Positions 50,571 to 60,760 are shown, counted from the stretch's first letter. The stretch: DNA of 64,000 nucleotides from Sphingobacteriales bacterium (GCA_016700115.1 CP064999.1:372001-436000); one strand, 5' to 3'. The notes: generated by a model not told the origin, from the sequence alone. Numbers and translations: made by a program.

Positions 50571-52427
50571 TTAAGGGAAATCAATTAAAACAGAACCCGA
50601 AAAATAGGTAGTCAGCATTTTGCCCTCGGGCGATTTGTTGGCACTTAGGTTAGTTAGGAGCATCTGTAACTTTACCTTTTGTGGAGTAGTACTTTGAAAA
50701 ATCAACTCATTTTGTGCAAGCGTTGGCGGATACTGACCATGTTTGTTGGCCATTTCTAACGCCATACTGTCAATATTCGCCTGCCACAGAACATCAGCAC
50801 CTTCCTGCAGATAAATATTTCCGCTTTGCGGGTTTTGAGAGATAGAATATTTTTTTTGCTGAAAGGTAAACTCTTTGACGGTTACTTTCTGATTGTTATC
50901 AATATTGCGGTTATACATATCTACCATAATATTGCTCAGCAACATATCGTATCCAGTAACTAAAACAGCTTCGGGGTCCTGAACATAAAAAGAGTAGTTT
51001 TCTACGTAGTCGGGAATATAATTCAGGGTATCTAACCCTAACCACTTAAAAGCAAGTGTTGGTGGATGAATGGTGTGGAGAGAGTCGTTTATCATCAGGG
51101 CTTTGATGTCTTCATTGAAAAAAGGCTGTATCGCTGAAACACCATGAACCCTGTTCAGGTAATCAAAACAAGAGGAAAGGGTTTCGGCATCTTCTTTAGA
51201 TGGTGCTTTGGTAAATTTGCCGGCTTTGCCTTGTTCATTCAATACCCCATTTGCCTGTAATACATTCCAAATTCGCTGTTGCTGACTATATTTGGAAACT
51301 CCCGATGCTCCCCATGGACCAAAAGCACTGAACAAACCCAGCAAACAAAGGCTGAGTGGGAGCATTTTAATATTCTTTTTGGTCGAAAAAATAAAATATA
51401 TTGTTGTTCCGGTCAACCACACCGCTAACAACAACAGCAAGTATCTTGGTTCTGTAATGCCATAATCAACGACCCGTCTCAGTGCCGCCACATACAACAG
51501 CACCAACAACGGAACTAATGCGAGGTAAAACCATTTTGAAAAAGTGTTGATCCATGAGTTTTCTTCCCGGTCTTTAATCGGGTGTACGAGCAGCAGGGCA
51601 AATATTCCCAATGTTGAATAACCCATTATAAGGTATGAGACCCATCCTTTTGGAAGGCTGGCCTCCACGACAATTTTTGCTGCATAACTGTATAAAATTA
51701 TCAGGTAGAGAGTAACTAACGGGATAAGCACATATTGGGTAAATATTTTCAGGCCTTTGGGGTAAGGTTCTTCGGTATTATCTTTATTTGCCTGATCCGG
51801 TACACCGGAAAGGAAAAAAAAGGTGTTGAAAATTCCGGCTATAAAGACAAATATCTGAACATATAACTTGGAATTGACGTGAACATTAAACAAGTTTTCG
51901 ATGGAAACCAGAGCAATTGTCAGCCCGAGAAATAATACCAGGCTATACAAAGCGGCTGTCAGGATATTGATAAAGAGAATTTGGTTATAGGTCCAAAAAG
52001 AAGATTGAACCCCGGTAGGTTTAAAAGGTGCAACTGATACAGCAAAGTGTGCAGCTAAACTCAACAAAGCATATTGAATGATATAGTATTCAGGGGCATA
52101 ATCCCAAATTGAAGGCAGGAAAAAGAAATAGGCTGAAAGACAAGCCAGTCCAATTAATTGGGCTATTATTCCCGCACTTGCATTCGGTTGTTCGTCTGTT
52201 GAACGTCCAAATTGTTCGCCGCGCAAGGCAAAAGCCAGCAATAAGGGAATGCCTAAAGCACAAGTGATGATTAAATTGAGCAAACGGTGTTGCTCTAAAC
52301 GCAAATCATGTTCAATACTGTAAATTAAAACTAAAGTTCCCGTTACGGTTACTAAAGACAATATCGGAAAACGCAACAAAACACTGCTGAGTTGTGTGAA
52401 AACATGAGAAAGAGAAGGAAGACGCAT
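50571..52427 (-). CDS. DUF4153 family membrane protein
   Basis: A 618-residue protein with 12 or so hydrophobic segments in the first 390 residues (for example FPILSLVTVTGTLVLIYS, IIAQLIGLACLSAYFFFLPS, LVPLLVLLYVAALRRVVDYG), then a 225-residue soluble C-terminal domain with several YF/DNNQ repeats. This matches the DUF4153 family of Bacteroidota and Firmicutes, which has no proven role. The C-terminal domain after membrane helices ends in beta-rich YFSGSVLIDFP. It is divergent from gatA; a TAGGTTTG box on the minus strand at 52447-52454 may be its promoter. Confidence 0.82.
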   Translation of the reverse strand: MRLPSLSHVFTQLSSVLLRFPILSLVTVTGTLVLIYSIEHDLRLEQHRLLNLIITCALGIPLLLAFALRGEQFGRSTDEQPNASAGIIAQLIGLACLSAYFFFLPSIWDYAPEYYIIQYALLSLAAHFAVSVAPFKPTGVQSSFWTYNQILFINILTAALYSLVLFLGLTIALVSIENLFNVHVNSKLYVQIFVFIAGIFNTFFFLSGVPDQANKDNTEEPYPKGLKIFTQYVLIPLVTLYLIILYSYAAKIVVEASLPKGWVSYLIMGYSTLGIFALLLVHPIKDREENSWINTFSKWFYLALVPLLVLLYVAALRRVVDYGITEPRYLLLLLAVWLTGTTIYFIFSTKKNIKMLPLSLCLLGLFSAFGPWGASGVSKYSQQQRIWNVLQANGVLNEQGKAGKFTKAPSKEDAETLSSCFDYLNRVHGVSAIQPFFNEDIKALMINDSLHTIHPPTLAFKWLGLDTLNYIPDYVENYSFYVQDPEAVLVTGYDMLLSNIMVDMYNRNIDNNQKVTVKEFTFQQKKYSISQNPQSGNIYLQEGADVLWQANIDSMALEMANKHGQYPPTLAQNELIFQSTTPQKVKLQMLLTNLSANKSPEGKMLTTYFSGSVLIDFP

Positions 52428-52650
52428 GGTTGGATATTTTAAGCATCAAACCTACCTTTTTTCTTTATACAGAGATAATTTGCCAAAGAAAAAATTGATT
52501 TTCAATATTGCAATTAACGACAATTCTATTTACTCAATTTTAATACTGAACCGGAAACCTCTATTATTACTTTGATTTTTACGGTAAAATGCTAAATAGA
52601 TTTGCTGTAATGGGTTGAAATCGGGTTTTAGGTTTCGGCACAAAAACAGC

Positions 52651-52658
52651 TATCTTTG
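52651..52658 (+). promoter_or_regulatory. TATCTTTG promoter -7 box deciding the gatA start
   Basis: TATCTTTG fits TAnnTTTG. Transcription would begin near 52665, so the ATG at 52615 that opens the longest frame cannot be used from this promoter; the GTG at 52681 lies just downstream. Confidence 0.4.
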
Positions 52659-52680
52659 CCCAAAAATATCTGATAACGAA

Positions 52681-54114
52681 GTGAAATATAGCAATTACCA
52701 AGATTATTCCCAACAAATAGAACGAGGAGAAACTACCTGTGAAAAGACCGTTCAATACTACCTGACCCAAATTGAACAAAAAAAGCATCTCAATGCCTTT
52801 TTAGAAGTTTTTTCGACTGAAGCCTTGCAAAAAGCCAGAGAATTGGACTTAAATCGAGCAAAAGGCTTGCCAACAGGAAGGTTACATGGGTTGGTAATTG
52901 GATTAAAAGATGTATTTTGTTATAAAGGGCATCCGGTATCTGCTGCTTCCAGAATTTTAGAAGGATTTGTGTCCCTATATTCTGCAACTGTTGTTGATCG
53001 GTTATTGCAGGAAGAAGCCATCATTATTGGCAGATTAAATTGTGATGAGTTTGCGATGGGTTCCACTAACGAAAATTCAGCCTATGGTGCTGTGTTAAAC
53101 GCAGCCGACCCAACTAAAGTGCCGGGAGGTTCATCGGGAGGTTCTGCTGTGGCAGTGCAAGCGGGATTGTGTATGGCGGCTTTAGGCAGCGATACGGGCG
53201 GCTCAGTCAGACAGCCCGCTTCATTTTGCAATGTTGTAGGAATGAAACCCACCTACGGTAGAATTTCAAGACATGGTTTAATTGCCTATGCATCTTCGTT
53301 CGACCAAATCGGTACACTTACGACCAATATATCAGATGCAGCCCTGATTTTGGAAATCATATCAGGCAAAGATCAGTTTGACCCGACTGCTTCTTTAAAA
53401 CCTGTACCCACTTTCAGCAGGCTTTTAGAAAACTCTCCGCCTGCCCGGATAGCTTATTTTGAAGAAACACTTACACATCCGGGAATTGACCCTGAAGTAA
53501 AGCAGCAAACAGAAGCTCAATTGCAAATGCTTACCCGGCAAGGGCATACAGTTAATCGCGTCAACTTTCCCTATTTAGAATATGTGGTTCCTACATATTA
53601 CATCTTAACCACCGCCGAAGCCTCCTCGAACTTGTCGCGCTATGACGGGGTGCGATATGGCTACCGAAGCCCTGAGGCAACTACGTTGGAGGAAGTTTAT
53701 GTCAAAAGCAGGTCAACAGCTTTTGGCAAGGAAGTAAAACGGCGTATAATATTAGGAACTTATGTCCTCAGTTCGGGCTATTTTGATGCATATTATACCA
53801 AAGCTCAACGTGTGCGCAGACTATTGCAAAACTCAGTCAACAAAGTTTTTGAACAGCATGATTTTTTAGTGATGCCGACTACTCCAACTACGGCCTTTAA
53901 TTTGGGTGAAAAATCCTATCAAGACCCAGTTTCTATGTATTTGAGCGATATTTATACTGTGTTAGCCAACCTTGCAGGTGTGCCGGCTATCTCTATTCCC
54001 CTCTTTACACACTCCAATGGGCTGCCATTCGGGTTGCAAATTATGTCGCCTAATTTTAGTGAGTCATCATTGTTGTCTTTTGCTCAAAGTCAAATGTTTG
54101 ATACGACCGGCTAA
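52681..54114 (+). CDS. gatA: Asp/Glu-tRNA amidotransferase subunit A
   Basis: A 477-residue amidase from GTG 52681; the upstream ATG at 52615 lies ahead of the promoter box. The Ser-cisSer-Lys triad of amidase-signature enzymes is intact: Lys76 in GLKDVF, Ser151 in GGSSGGSAV and Ser175 in SDTGGSVRQPA, which is each exactly three residues earlier than in the well-known Staphylococcus GatA, further supporting this start. With GatB and GatC it converts Glu-tRNA(Gln) or Asp-tRNA(Asn) to the amide form; those subunits are not in this window. Downstream lies ssb. Confidence 0.92.
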   Translation: MKYSNYQDYSQQIERGETTCEKTVQYYLTQIEQKKHLNAFLEVFSTEALQKARELDLNRAKGLPTGRLHGLVIGLKDVFCYKGHPVSAASRILEGFVSLYSATVVDRLLQEEAIIIGRLNCDEFAMGSTNENSAYGAVLNAADPTKVPGGSSGGSAVAVQAGLCMAALGSDTGGSVRQPASFCNVVGMKPTYGRISRHGLIAYASSFDQIGTLTTNISDAALILEIISGKDQFDPTASLKPVPTFSRLLENSPPARIAYFEETLTHPGIDPEVKQQTEAQLQMLTRQGHTVNRVNFPYLEYVVPTYYILTTAEASSNLSRYDGVRYGYRSPEATTLEEVYVKSRSTAFGKEVKRRIILGTYVLSSGYFDAYYTKAQRVRRLLQNSVNKVFEQHDFLVMPTTPTTAFNLGEKSYQDPVSMYLSDIYTVLANLAGVPAISIPLFTHSNGLPFGLQIMSPNFSESSLLSFAQSQMFDTTG

Positions 54115-54263
54115 AGTCTTCAAACTGAGAGACAGGCAACCCATTTTCAAAAAAATTAACTGTTGTCCAAATTATTTAGCACTGGAAAGATGATATATCA
54201 ATTTTCTCCTTATTTTTGTCTAAATTCTTGTTTTTTAATCTTCTAACTTCTAAACACATAACC

Positions 54264-54731
54264 ATGAGTCTGAATAAAGTAATGTTGATCGGAAATTTGG
54301 GTAAAGACCCTGAAGTAAATACCTTTGAAAGCGGTGTAAAAAAAGTATCCTTTAGTTTAGCCACTTCTGAAAAATATAAAAACAAAGAAGGACAGGTTGT
54401 CGAAGCGACTGAATGGCACAATATTGTTTGTTGGAACAAGTTGGCAGAAATTGCAGAAACCTATCTTCATAAAGGGAAACAAGTATTTATTGAAGGTAAA
54501 ATTAAAACCCGTTCCTGGGAAGAGGATGGAAAGAAGCGCTATATAACCGAAATTGAAGCCACCAATTTCCAAATGTTGGGAAGTGCCGGCGAAGGAGGTT
54601 ATTCCAGTAAAGCAAGTGGAACAGGCAGCAGTGGTTATAGCAATAGCGGAGGTTACGAAAATGATAAAACGACAGAGAAAACAAAGATTGACCCACCTAA
54701 AACAGATGAAAATGACGACCTCCCATTCTAA
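54264..54731 (+). CDS. ssb: Single-stranded DNA-binding protein
   Basis: A 155-residue SSB from ATG 54264 (SLNKVMLIGNLGKDPEV; the frame continues to 54216 without a family match). The OB fold fills residues 1-105 with the typical VSFSLATSEKYKNKEG, TEWHNIVCWNKLAEIAETYLHKGKQVFIEGK and TEIEATNFQMLG segments; a Gly/Ser-rich linker and the acidic tip DENDDLPF complete the standard form. It binds and protects single-stranded DNA at replication and repair sites and recruits partners through its tip. In many Bacteroidota ssb lies just ahead of gldE and gldD, as here. A TATTTTTG box lies at 54211-54218. Confidence 0.95.
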   Translation: MSLNKVMLIGNLGKDPEVNTFESGVKKVSFSLATSEKYKNKEGQVVEATEWHNIVCWNKLAEIAETYLHKGKQVFIEGKIKTRSWEEDGKKRYITEIEATNFQMLGSAGEGGYSSKASGTGSSGYSNSGGYENDKTTEKTKIDPPKTDENDDLPF

Positions 54732-54900
54732 TCTAAATTCACCGGAATTCAATTAGAAGGCAGGCGTTTAACCTTGATTTACATAGCTGATGAGCCGCTT
54801 TTAGGTATAAATTCATATATTTATACCCCATCTTAATCTACTATCGCAGCAAAGCACATATTTCCGAAAGACAAATCACCTAACACGATTATTTTTATAC

Positions 54901-54908
54901 TAACTTTG
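54901..54908 (+). promoter_or_regulatory. TAACTTTG promoter -7 box of gldE
   Basis: TAACTTTG fits TAnnTTTG; transcription would begin near 54915, about 60 bases before the TTG start of gldE. No clear -33 element. Confidence 0.35.
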
Positions 54909-54976
54909 CACTTGCTATCCAAACGGCACAATACTTTTTTTGCAAGTATTGCATGGTTTAACTAAAAAATAGAATT

Positions 54977-56395
54977 TTGGACAGTAGTAGTGCTGATAGT
55001 GCCCCTCCTCTCATATGGCTGCTTAATCAATTTGCAGCAGATGTAGTGCATAACATTTGGTTATTCCTGGTTACTTTTCCCGTACTCAATTCAGATATTA
55101 ACTTCCTGGCAATCGCTTTTGCACTGAGCGTTGTCATAGGCTTAATTTTTCTTTCCGGCATCATGTCCGGTTCTGAAATTGCTTTTTTCTCATTGACTGA
55201 AAAACAGTTGAATTTTTTACGTAAACAGGAAACCCCTGCCGGCAAAAGAATTTTACACCTGATTCATTACCCTAATTATCTGTTGGCAACAATCCTGATT
55301 GCCAATAATTTAGTCAATATTTCCATTGTACTGATATCAAACTATATCATCGGAACTGTTTTTTATATTCCCGAAGACCAACGCCTCGTCGGGTTTATCG
55401 TGAATACGGTATTGGTAACCTTTGTTTTGGTTTTATTGGGCGAACTGACACCCAAAATCTACGCTAATTTTAACAATCTCAGGTTGGCAATTTTCACATC
55501 TCTCCCACTTTCAATTGCCTATTATCTGCTTCACCCTTTTAGCCGATTGTTAGCCTTCTCTACCGAAGCGCTCGAAAAACGCGCAGAACATTTGCGAAAA
55601 AATTTTATAGGTCAGGAAGAAATCCATCAGGCTATAGATATTGTTGCTCAAGCCGGTAACGAAGGGGAACCCGAGCTGAAGGATATGGATATGTTGAAAC
55701 GCATTGTAGCTCTCAGAAATACAATGGTAAAGCAAATTAAACGCCCGAGGGTTGATGTGTTTGCCATTGATCAGGCTACCCCTTTTACTCAGGTAAGGGA
55801 GTTGACTATCCGTGAAGGATATTCAAGGATTCCTGTATATGCGGATGATATGGACCATATCACCGGCATTTTGTATGCTAAAGATCTGCTCGAATATCTT
55901 GAAGAAGATGATGATTTTGACTGGAAAACCTTGTTAAAAGAACCCTTTTTTGTTCCCGAAAACAAGCGCATTTATGAACTACTGAAGGAAATGCAGTTGG
56001 AACATACCCATTTGGCTATTGTAGTTGACGAATATGGCGGCACTTCGGGATTAATTACTTTGGAAGATATTCTCGAAGAAATAGTAGGAGATATCAAGGA
56101 CGAATTTGATCAGGATGAAGAAGAAATTGATATTGAGTTTATCCCTCCAAACTCTTACCGTGTTGACGGACATATTTTACTGCTTGATTTGTGCAAAGCA
56201 TTGAAATTGGACCGGGATACCTTTACTGAGGTGAAGGGCGAGGCAAATTCTTTGGCCGGTATGTTGTTCGAAATTTCAGGGAAATTTTTAAAAAAGGACG
56301 ACACTCTGTCTTACCGCAACTTTAAATTTACCGTATTAGAAATAGATGATACCAATATTGAAAAAGTACAAATAGATTTTGTTAAGCAAGATTAG
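54977..56395 (+). CDS. gldE: Gliding-motility protein GldE (CNNM/CorC-type)
   Basis: A 472-residue membrane protein starting at TTG 54977. Four or so membrane helices of the DUF21/CNNM type (about 35-190, with LSGIMSGSEIAFFSLTEKQL, the mark of the family) lead to a pair of CBS domains (about 230-360, TREGYSRIPVYADDMDHITGILYAKDLL) and a C-terminal CorC/HlyC domain (YGGTSGLITLEDILEEIVGDI, DGHILLLDL). Its place before gldD and after ssb identifies it as GldE, which works with GldD in the gliding/T9SS machinery of Bacteroidota and can also have a divalent ion transport role by family. Confidence 0.92.
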   Translation: MDSSSADSAPPLIWLLNQFAADVVHNIWLFLVTFPVLNSDINFLAIAFALSVVIGLIFLSGIMSGSEIAFFSLTEKQLNFLRKQETPAGKRILHLIHYPNYLLATILIANNLVNISIVLISNYIIGTVFYIPEDQRLVGFIVNTVLVTFVLVLLGELTPKIYANFNNLRLAIFTSLPLSIAYYLLHPFSRLLAFSTEALEKRAEHLRKNFIGQEEIHQAIDIVAQAGNEGEPELKDMDMLKRIVALRNTMVKQIKRPRVDVFAIDQATPFTQVRELTIREGYSRIPVYADDMDHITGILYAKDLLEYLEEDDDFDWKTLLKEPFFVPENKRIYELLKEMQLEHTHLAIVVDEYGGTSGLITLEDILEEIVGDIKDEFDQDEEEIDIEFIPPNSYRVDGHILLLDLCKALKLDRDTFTEVKGEANSLAGMLFEISGKFLKKDDTLSYRNFKFTVLEIDDTNIEKVQIDFVKQD

Positions 56396-56560
56396 TGCAC
56401 TGTTGCCAACACCACGTTTTTCTTATTGATATCAGGATATTTTTTTCTTTGGTCTTACCTTTAAGAAAGGTTTAAAGGTGTTTTTATGCCTGAATCCAAT
56501 AGAACCCGTTATTTATCCGTTGTAAAACAATAAAATATTTGCCGCCATTCATTAATAGCC

Positions 56561-57184
56561 ATGAAAACTCCTTTTTCTGTTTGCCGACCCTATTTTTTAT
56601 TCATAATATGCCTTGCCTTAGGTTCTTTGTGGTTTACCGCCTGTTCCGAAGATTATGTGCCTAAACCCAAAGCTTATCCCCGCATCATTTTCCCAAACCA
56701 CAGCTATACAAAGTTTGAAATTCCGGATTGTCCGTTTACTTTTGAGTATCCGGTTTATGGCAACATCCAAAAAGACAGTGTCCGCCTGCTTCAGGAAGAC
56801 GAGTCTCCCTGTTGGATGAACATTTATTTTAGCGATTTTAAAGCTGAATTATACTTGTCATACAGAGAAATTGACAGCAAAAAAACCTCATTGCCCAAAC
56901 TCATTAACGATGCCTATACGATGAATGCCAAGCACGTTGTCAAAGCTGATTTTATTGAAGACAGTTTGTTTATCACTCCAAAAAATGTTTCCGGTGTGTT
57001 TTATAATGTAGGGGGAGATGCGGCTTCATCTATGCAGTTTTTTGTAACAGACAGCATCCGGCATTTTCTTTGGGCCTCTTTTTATGTAAAAGCAACTCCC
57101 AATCAGGATTCTATCGCACCGGTTACTGCCTTTTTTAACCAAGACTTGCAACATCTCATCAATTCCTTTGAATGGAAGCAGTAA
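56561..57184 (+). CDS. gldD: Gliding-motility lipoprotein GldD
   Basis: A 207-residue lipoprotein with Cys28 in LWFTAC. Conserved GldD segments are visible: YVPKPKAYPRIIFPNHSYTKF, CPFTFEYPVYGNI, PCWMNIYFSDFKAELYLSY, and NVGGDAASSMQFFVTDSIRHFLWASFY near the end. GldD is required for gliding and for T9SS function in Flavobacterium, where it forms an operon with gldE; here the two genes are 165 bases apart on the same strand. The many T9SS cargo proteins in this window depend on that machinery. Confidence 0.93.
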   Translation: MKTPFSVCRPYFLFIICLALGSLWFTACSEDYVPKPKAYPRIIFPNHSYTKFEIPDCPFTFEYPVYGNIQKDSVRLLQEDESPCWMNIYFSDFKAELYLSYREIDSKKTSLPKLINDAYTMNAKHVVKADFIEDSLFITPKNVSGVFYNVGGDAASSMQFFVTDSIRHFLWASFYVKATPNQDSIAPVTAFFNQDLQHLINSFEWKQ

Positions 57185-57297
57185 CACCCTGATTTTAGAG
57201 CTTACAGGCGTATATTATGCGCCAAGTCCTGCTGCATGTAGTTTACGAAAGATTTCATAACGAACCGGAAGCTAATTGCACTTCACTATCTAAAAGA

Positions 57298-57352
57298 GCC
57301 CACCCCTAACCTGACACCCCTCTGCCCCCCAAATGGGGAAAGGAGGAGAATT
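57298..57352. other. C-rich/purine-rich short hairpin, possible small interspersed repeat
   Basis: CCCACCCCTAACCTGACACC followed by CCTCTGCCCCCCAAATGGGG and an AAAGGAGGAG tract form an imperfect palindrome in a gene-free gap. It resembles the CCCCTAACCCCTCT...AGAGGGG type of short repeat scattered in several bacterial phyla, but with only one copy here the call is weak. The rest of 57185-57478 holds a terminator. Confidence 0.3.
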
Positions 57353-57420
57353 AATAGACGATTGCCATTCATTGATGATTCAAAATTAAACCATAGTTGG
57401 TATAAATTAATTGCCACAAA

Positions 57421-57460
57421 AAAAGGGCGGTTGTACTTTGGATACAGCCGCCCTTTTGTC
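57421..57460. terminator. Terminator of the CotH gene (bidirectional in form)
   Basis: AAAAGGGCGG with a further TGTA pair on the left and CCGCCCTTTT on the right form a stem of about 13 pairs around ACTTTGGAT; on the minus strand it is followed by seven T. It lies 20 bases after the stop of the CotH-type gene. Confidence 0.7.
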
Positions 57461-57478
57461 TTTCTTAAAGATAAACTC

Positions 57479-60400
57479 CTATCTGATAAGTGTTACATTG
57501 CCTTTGTAAGATTTTGGAGTGAGACTGTCATCCTGTCCTTTCAAGTCGTACTGAATCCACCAAACATAAGTTCCCATTGGCATTGAAGTGCCTTTGTTCC
57601 ATCCATTCCAGCCTTGTACCGGGTCGGAGATTTCGAATACTACATTGCCCCAACGGTCGTAAACCAGCATATTAAAATTGCTGATTTGACAGACAGGGTT
57701 CAAGCGCATGATAAACTCATCATTCACCCCGTCGTTATTGGGGCTGAAAGCGTTTGGTACGGCAGGCTCACAGTTTACTACAGGAGGCGGTGGCGGTGGG
57801 GGCACAACAATTTCACTAAAGTTGACGGCAATGGAATAATCACCCATAGCTGTTACCGTCAGGTCTAAAGTTGTTACGGGGCTTCCATTGACAGTCCAGT
57901 TGCTGAACTCAAAGCCTTGTGAAGCCAGAGCAGCCAAATCTATGATTTGTCCATAGCCAACTGTGATAATATAAGGCCAACTGCTTACAGGTACCCCGTC
58001 AATAGTGATGCTGCCTGCATCGGGGTTATTGTTGGTAATGGTTATCTCGAACACGATTGGAATAAAATAGGCAGTAAAAGTTTCGTTTCCGGTAACAGTT
58101 ACTGTTTGGGTAACTTGTTGAGGATCGGTCAGTGGAATAGTGCCGCTTGTTTCCCAATGGCTGAAGGTAAACCCTTCGAGCGGAGAGGCAGATAGCGTAA
58201 TGATTGTTCCTTCGTCGAACGTGTCAGTATAGGGCAGCGGGTTGATAGTTGTGCCGTTCAGATCTACGTTGCCTCCATTGGCAGGGTCAGCCGCTACGGT
58301 AACGGAATAGGTGGGTATGACAACCTCAAAATAGGCTGTAATAGTATCATTGCTCAATACAGTAAAACTGACATCGGCTGTATTGAGGTCGGGTAGTATT
58401 GTGCTGCTATTGGCACCCCAGTTACTGAACTGAAATCCGGCAGCGGCTAATGCAGATAAATCCAAGACTGTTCCTTCTTCCAAAAAGAGATTGACGGGAT
58501 ATGATGGGAATGTAAAACCCCCGGTGCTGATGCTACCCGTCAGTGGAGGCTCTACAACTAAAGTGATGTTATAGGTAGGAGTAGGAACAAAGAAATGGGC
58601 AGTGATTGTATCGTTTGCAGTCAGGTTTAACCAGATATTAGGATCATTGATGTCCGGGAAAATGATGTTGTTGTTGATTTCCCAATAAGCAAACTCATAG
58701 CCAGTGTTGGGATTGGCCTGCAAATCTATCTGTACATCGCCGAAGAAGCTGCCTACCCAAGGAAAGTCGGTCAGGGTCATTAAATTAAGATTAACCGTAC
58801 CGGCATTGGCAGGTTCGACCATGACTGTAATTTCAAACGGCCCAACCACATCATAACAATCCACGATTCCCTGGTCAATTTCGGCACAACGGGAGAGGAT
58901 GAAGTCCCTCAAGTCATCCACATTGTTTTGCCATCCGGTCATGGTTCCACCCCAACGGGCAATTTGACGGGGCATTTCAGGTTCAATTCTTGCAAGTAGC
59001 TCGTCCAACAGATCGAGCATAAAATCGCAGGAAAAATAGGTATTGTTCAGTTCGGCGTACCTGTTTATGTAAAGTGCAAAAAAATCGGGGTTTTCCATCA
59101 GGCGCATGACCATATCGGTATGTTGTTCAGGGTCGCTGACCTGTGGGACTTCATAATCACAGGGGGGAGCGTCCGGCCCTGTGTTGGGCATACCCGTATA
59201 GTTGATATAATGACCAAAAGAGGCATCCATATCCCAAAGTGCATACCTCCATTTCACTCCTTCGTCCTTTCGTCCTCGCCACCAGGCAGTATTCCAAACC
59301 AACCAGTCTGCGCAAACAACGTGGACATTGATCAGCATGTAATCTATAAGGCTTAGAACGTTGAGCCTGTCGGTTACATAAGTATAGTTTGCGGGAACCG
59401 ACATGTCGTTGGTCATGATGTAATCGTGCAATAAGTACCAATCATCCCAGCTTCCGTATTCTTCCCAGGTTGCTCCCCATGTTTTAATAAAATCTATCCA
59501 TTCTTTGCCCTGGTCATAGTAATAACTCGTAAAGTCGTTATCGTCCACTTTTTCTCTGATTTCATAAACGCCCCAGTATTCTCCATTCAGATAAAGCACA
59601 CAAGGTTCATAGGAGCGCTCGTCCAGGTCAAGGTTAGCCCTTTGTGAAAGTTCATGTACATAGGCATCGCGGATATGTGCGCCTCCGTTAGAGGCGGGAT
59701 AGTTATCATTGGCTGCCGGTTTGAGAATAAGGCGTTGAAACTGGTCGCGGGGAGAAATTGCGAAGATTTGACCGCTGATTTCGTCATCATATCCCAATTG
59801 GTCGCGGGTGATATAGTCAAACCCCCTTTGGTCATAGGCCCAGGAGTCATTACCGTGTTTGTTAAACTGACCTTCTGCCTCGTCAATCAATTGTCCGGAA
59901 GCATTAAACAGCTCAAAAGAGCCAATAGGTTCTGCTCCCCAACTTCCATCGAGCAGTGTTGCTACTTCGGCTCCGGCAATTGACAATATGGGGATGGTGT
60001 GGTTTTCATCAATCAGATAAGTATTTGTTTCATACAGGCTCGACAAAATATCGGGGTCGGAACTGATGGCGATGGCTCTGATTACCGTTGTAGATGAAAC
60101 CGAAATTGGTCCGGAATATAAGGTAGATGCTGCCGTGGGCACTGAGCCATTGGTTGTGTAATAAATGGCATCTGCCGGGTTGATGGAAGAAATTGTAACA
60201 GAAACTGTGGACGCATAAGCCCCTGATGAGGGGGATATGTCGGGAGTTGGGGCATACCCTTTCTTAGAATTGTTGTTGGCTGCATTTGGCGTTGGGGCAG
60301 TAAATACCCCCCAGGTAGAGGCTCCGTTGGTGATGCGGCCGGTAGAATGTCCTTGTTTGTTGGGAGTCAGGATTTGGTAAAAATCAATGATAGTTCCTGA

Positions 60401-60760
60401 TGGGTCTGCCAGAACGATGGTTTCGTCAACTGCAGTTTGAGTAATATTGAAATTGGTATGCAGGGTTGGACCGACCGTGATGTCGCGTTTAGAGGCAAAA
60501 ACCACCAAATACCCATTGGCTGCAATATTAACCGACGGAAGTTGCCATTTGGTAGGGTTGTCAAATTTGTCGCTCAGGTAGTACCCATCGAGATTGACCA
60601 TGGAAGCGCCTGCATTATACAGCTCTATCCAGTCTTCGTATTCGCCAAAGTTGTCGGTATAACTACTGAGATTTGCAGCCGAAAATTCGTTAATAACCAC
60701 TTGAGCTTTTAACGGAATTATGGCAGCTAAAACCAAGAAGAAGTATAAAAAATGTTTCAT
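57479..60760 (-). CDS. CotH-type secreted protein with lamin tail, InlB-like repeats and T9SS type B domain
   Basis: A 1093-residue exported protein. After the signal peptide (ending at PLKAQ) come a lamin tail domain (about 20-140, VVINEFSAANLSSYTDNFGEYEDWIELYNAG), a CHB_HEX-type domain (about 170-245, IYYTTNGSVPTAASTLYSGP), a CotH kinase-like domain (about 255-640, IRDAYVHELSQRANLDLD, YLNGEYWGVYEIREKVDDNDF, YALWDMDASFGHYINY), five InlB B-like repeats with the FSHWET/EFAYWEINNN pattern (660-990), a polyproline hinge (PPPPPPPV) and a CHU_C type B domain (1005-1093, PNAFSPNNDGVNDEFIM). CotH proteins can phosphorylate other proteins; whether this one does is unknown. It is followed on the same strand by nothing; upstream is another lamin-tail protein. 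Confidence 0.87.
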   Translation of the reverse strand: MKHFLYFFLVLAAIIPLKAQVVINEFSAANLSSYTDNFGEYEDWIELYNAGASMVNLDGYYLSDKFDNPTKWQLPSVNIAANGYLVVFASKRDITVGPTLHTNFNITQTAVDETIVLADPSGTIIDFYQILTPNKQGHSTGRITNGASTWGVFTAPTPNAANNNSKKGYAPTPDISPSSGAYASTVSVTISSINPADAIYYTTNGSVPTAASTLYSGPISVSSTTVIRAIAISSDPDILSSLYETNTYLIDENHTIPILSIAGAEVATLLDGSWGAEPIGSFELFNASGQLIDEAEGQFNKHGNDSWAYDQRGFDYITRDQLGYDDEISGQIFAISPRDQFQRLILKPAANDNYPASNGGAHIRDAYVHELSQRANLDLDERSYEPCVLYLNGEYWGVYEIREKVDDNDFTSYYYDQGKEWIDFIKTWGATWEEYGSWDDWYLLHDYIMTNDMSVPANYTYVTDRLNVLSLIDYMLINVHVVCADWLVWNTAWWRGRKDEGVKWRYALWDMDASFGHYINYTGMPNTGPDAPPCDYEVPQVSDPEQHTDMVMRLMENPDFFALYINRYAELNNTYFSCDFMLDLLDELLARIEPEMPRQIARWGGTMTGWQNNVDDLRDFILSRCAEIDQGIVDCYDVVGPFEITVMVEPANAGTVNLNLMTLTDFPWVGSFFGDVQIDLQANPNTGYEFAYWEINNNIIFPDINDPNIWLNLTANDTITAHFFVPTPTYNITLVVEPPLTGSISTGGFTFPSYPVNLFLEEGTVLDLSALAAAGFQFSNWGANSSTILPDLNTADVSFTVLSNDTITAYFEVVIPTYSVTVAADPANGGNVDLNGTTINPLPYTDTFDEGTIITLSASPLEGFTFSHWETSGTIPLTDPQQVTQTVTVTGNETFTAYFIPIVFEITITNNNPDAGSITIDGVPVSSWPYIITVGYGQIIDLAALASQGFEFSNWTVNGSPVTTLDLTVTAMGDYSIAVNFSEIVVPPPPPPPVVNCEPAVPNAFSPNNDGVNDEFIMRLNPVCQISNFNMLVYDRWGNVVFEISDPVQGWNGWNKGTSMPMGTYVWWIQYDLKGQDDSLTPKSYKGNVTLIR

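Noticed and set aside
54357..54752. 131-codon minus-strand frame over ssb
   Set aside because: Antisense shadow of ssb, rich in Phe/Ile as expected from reversed codons.
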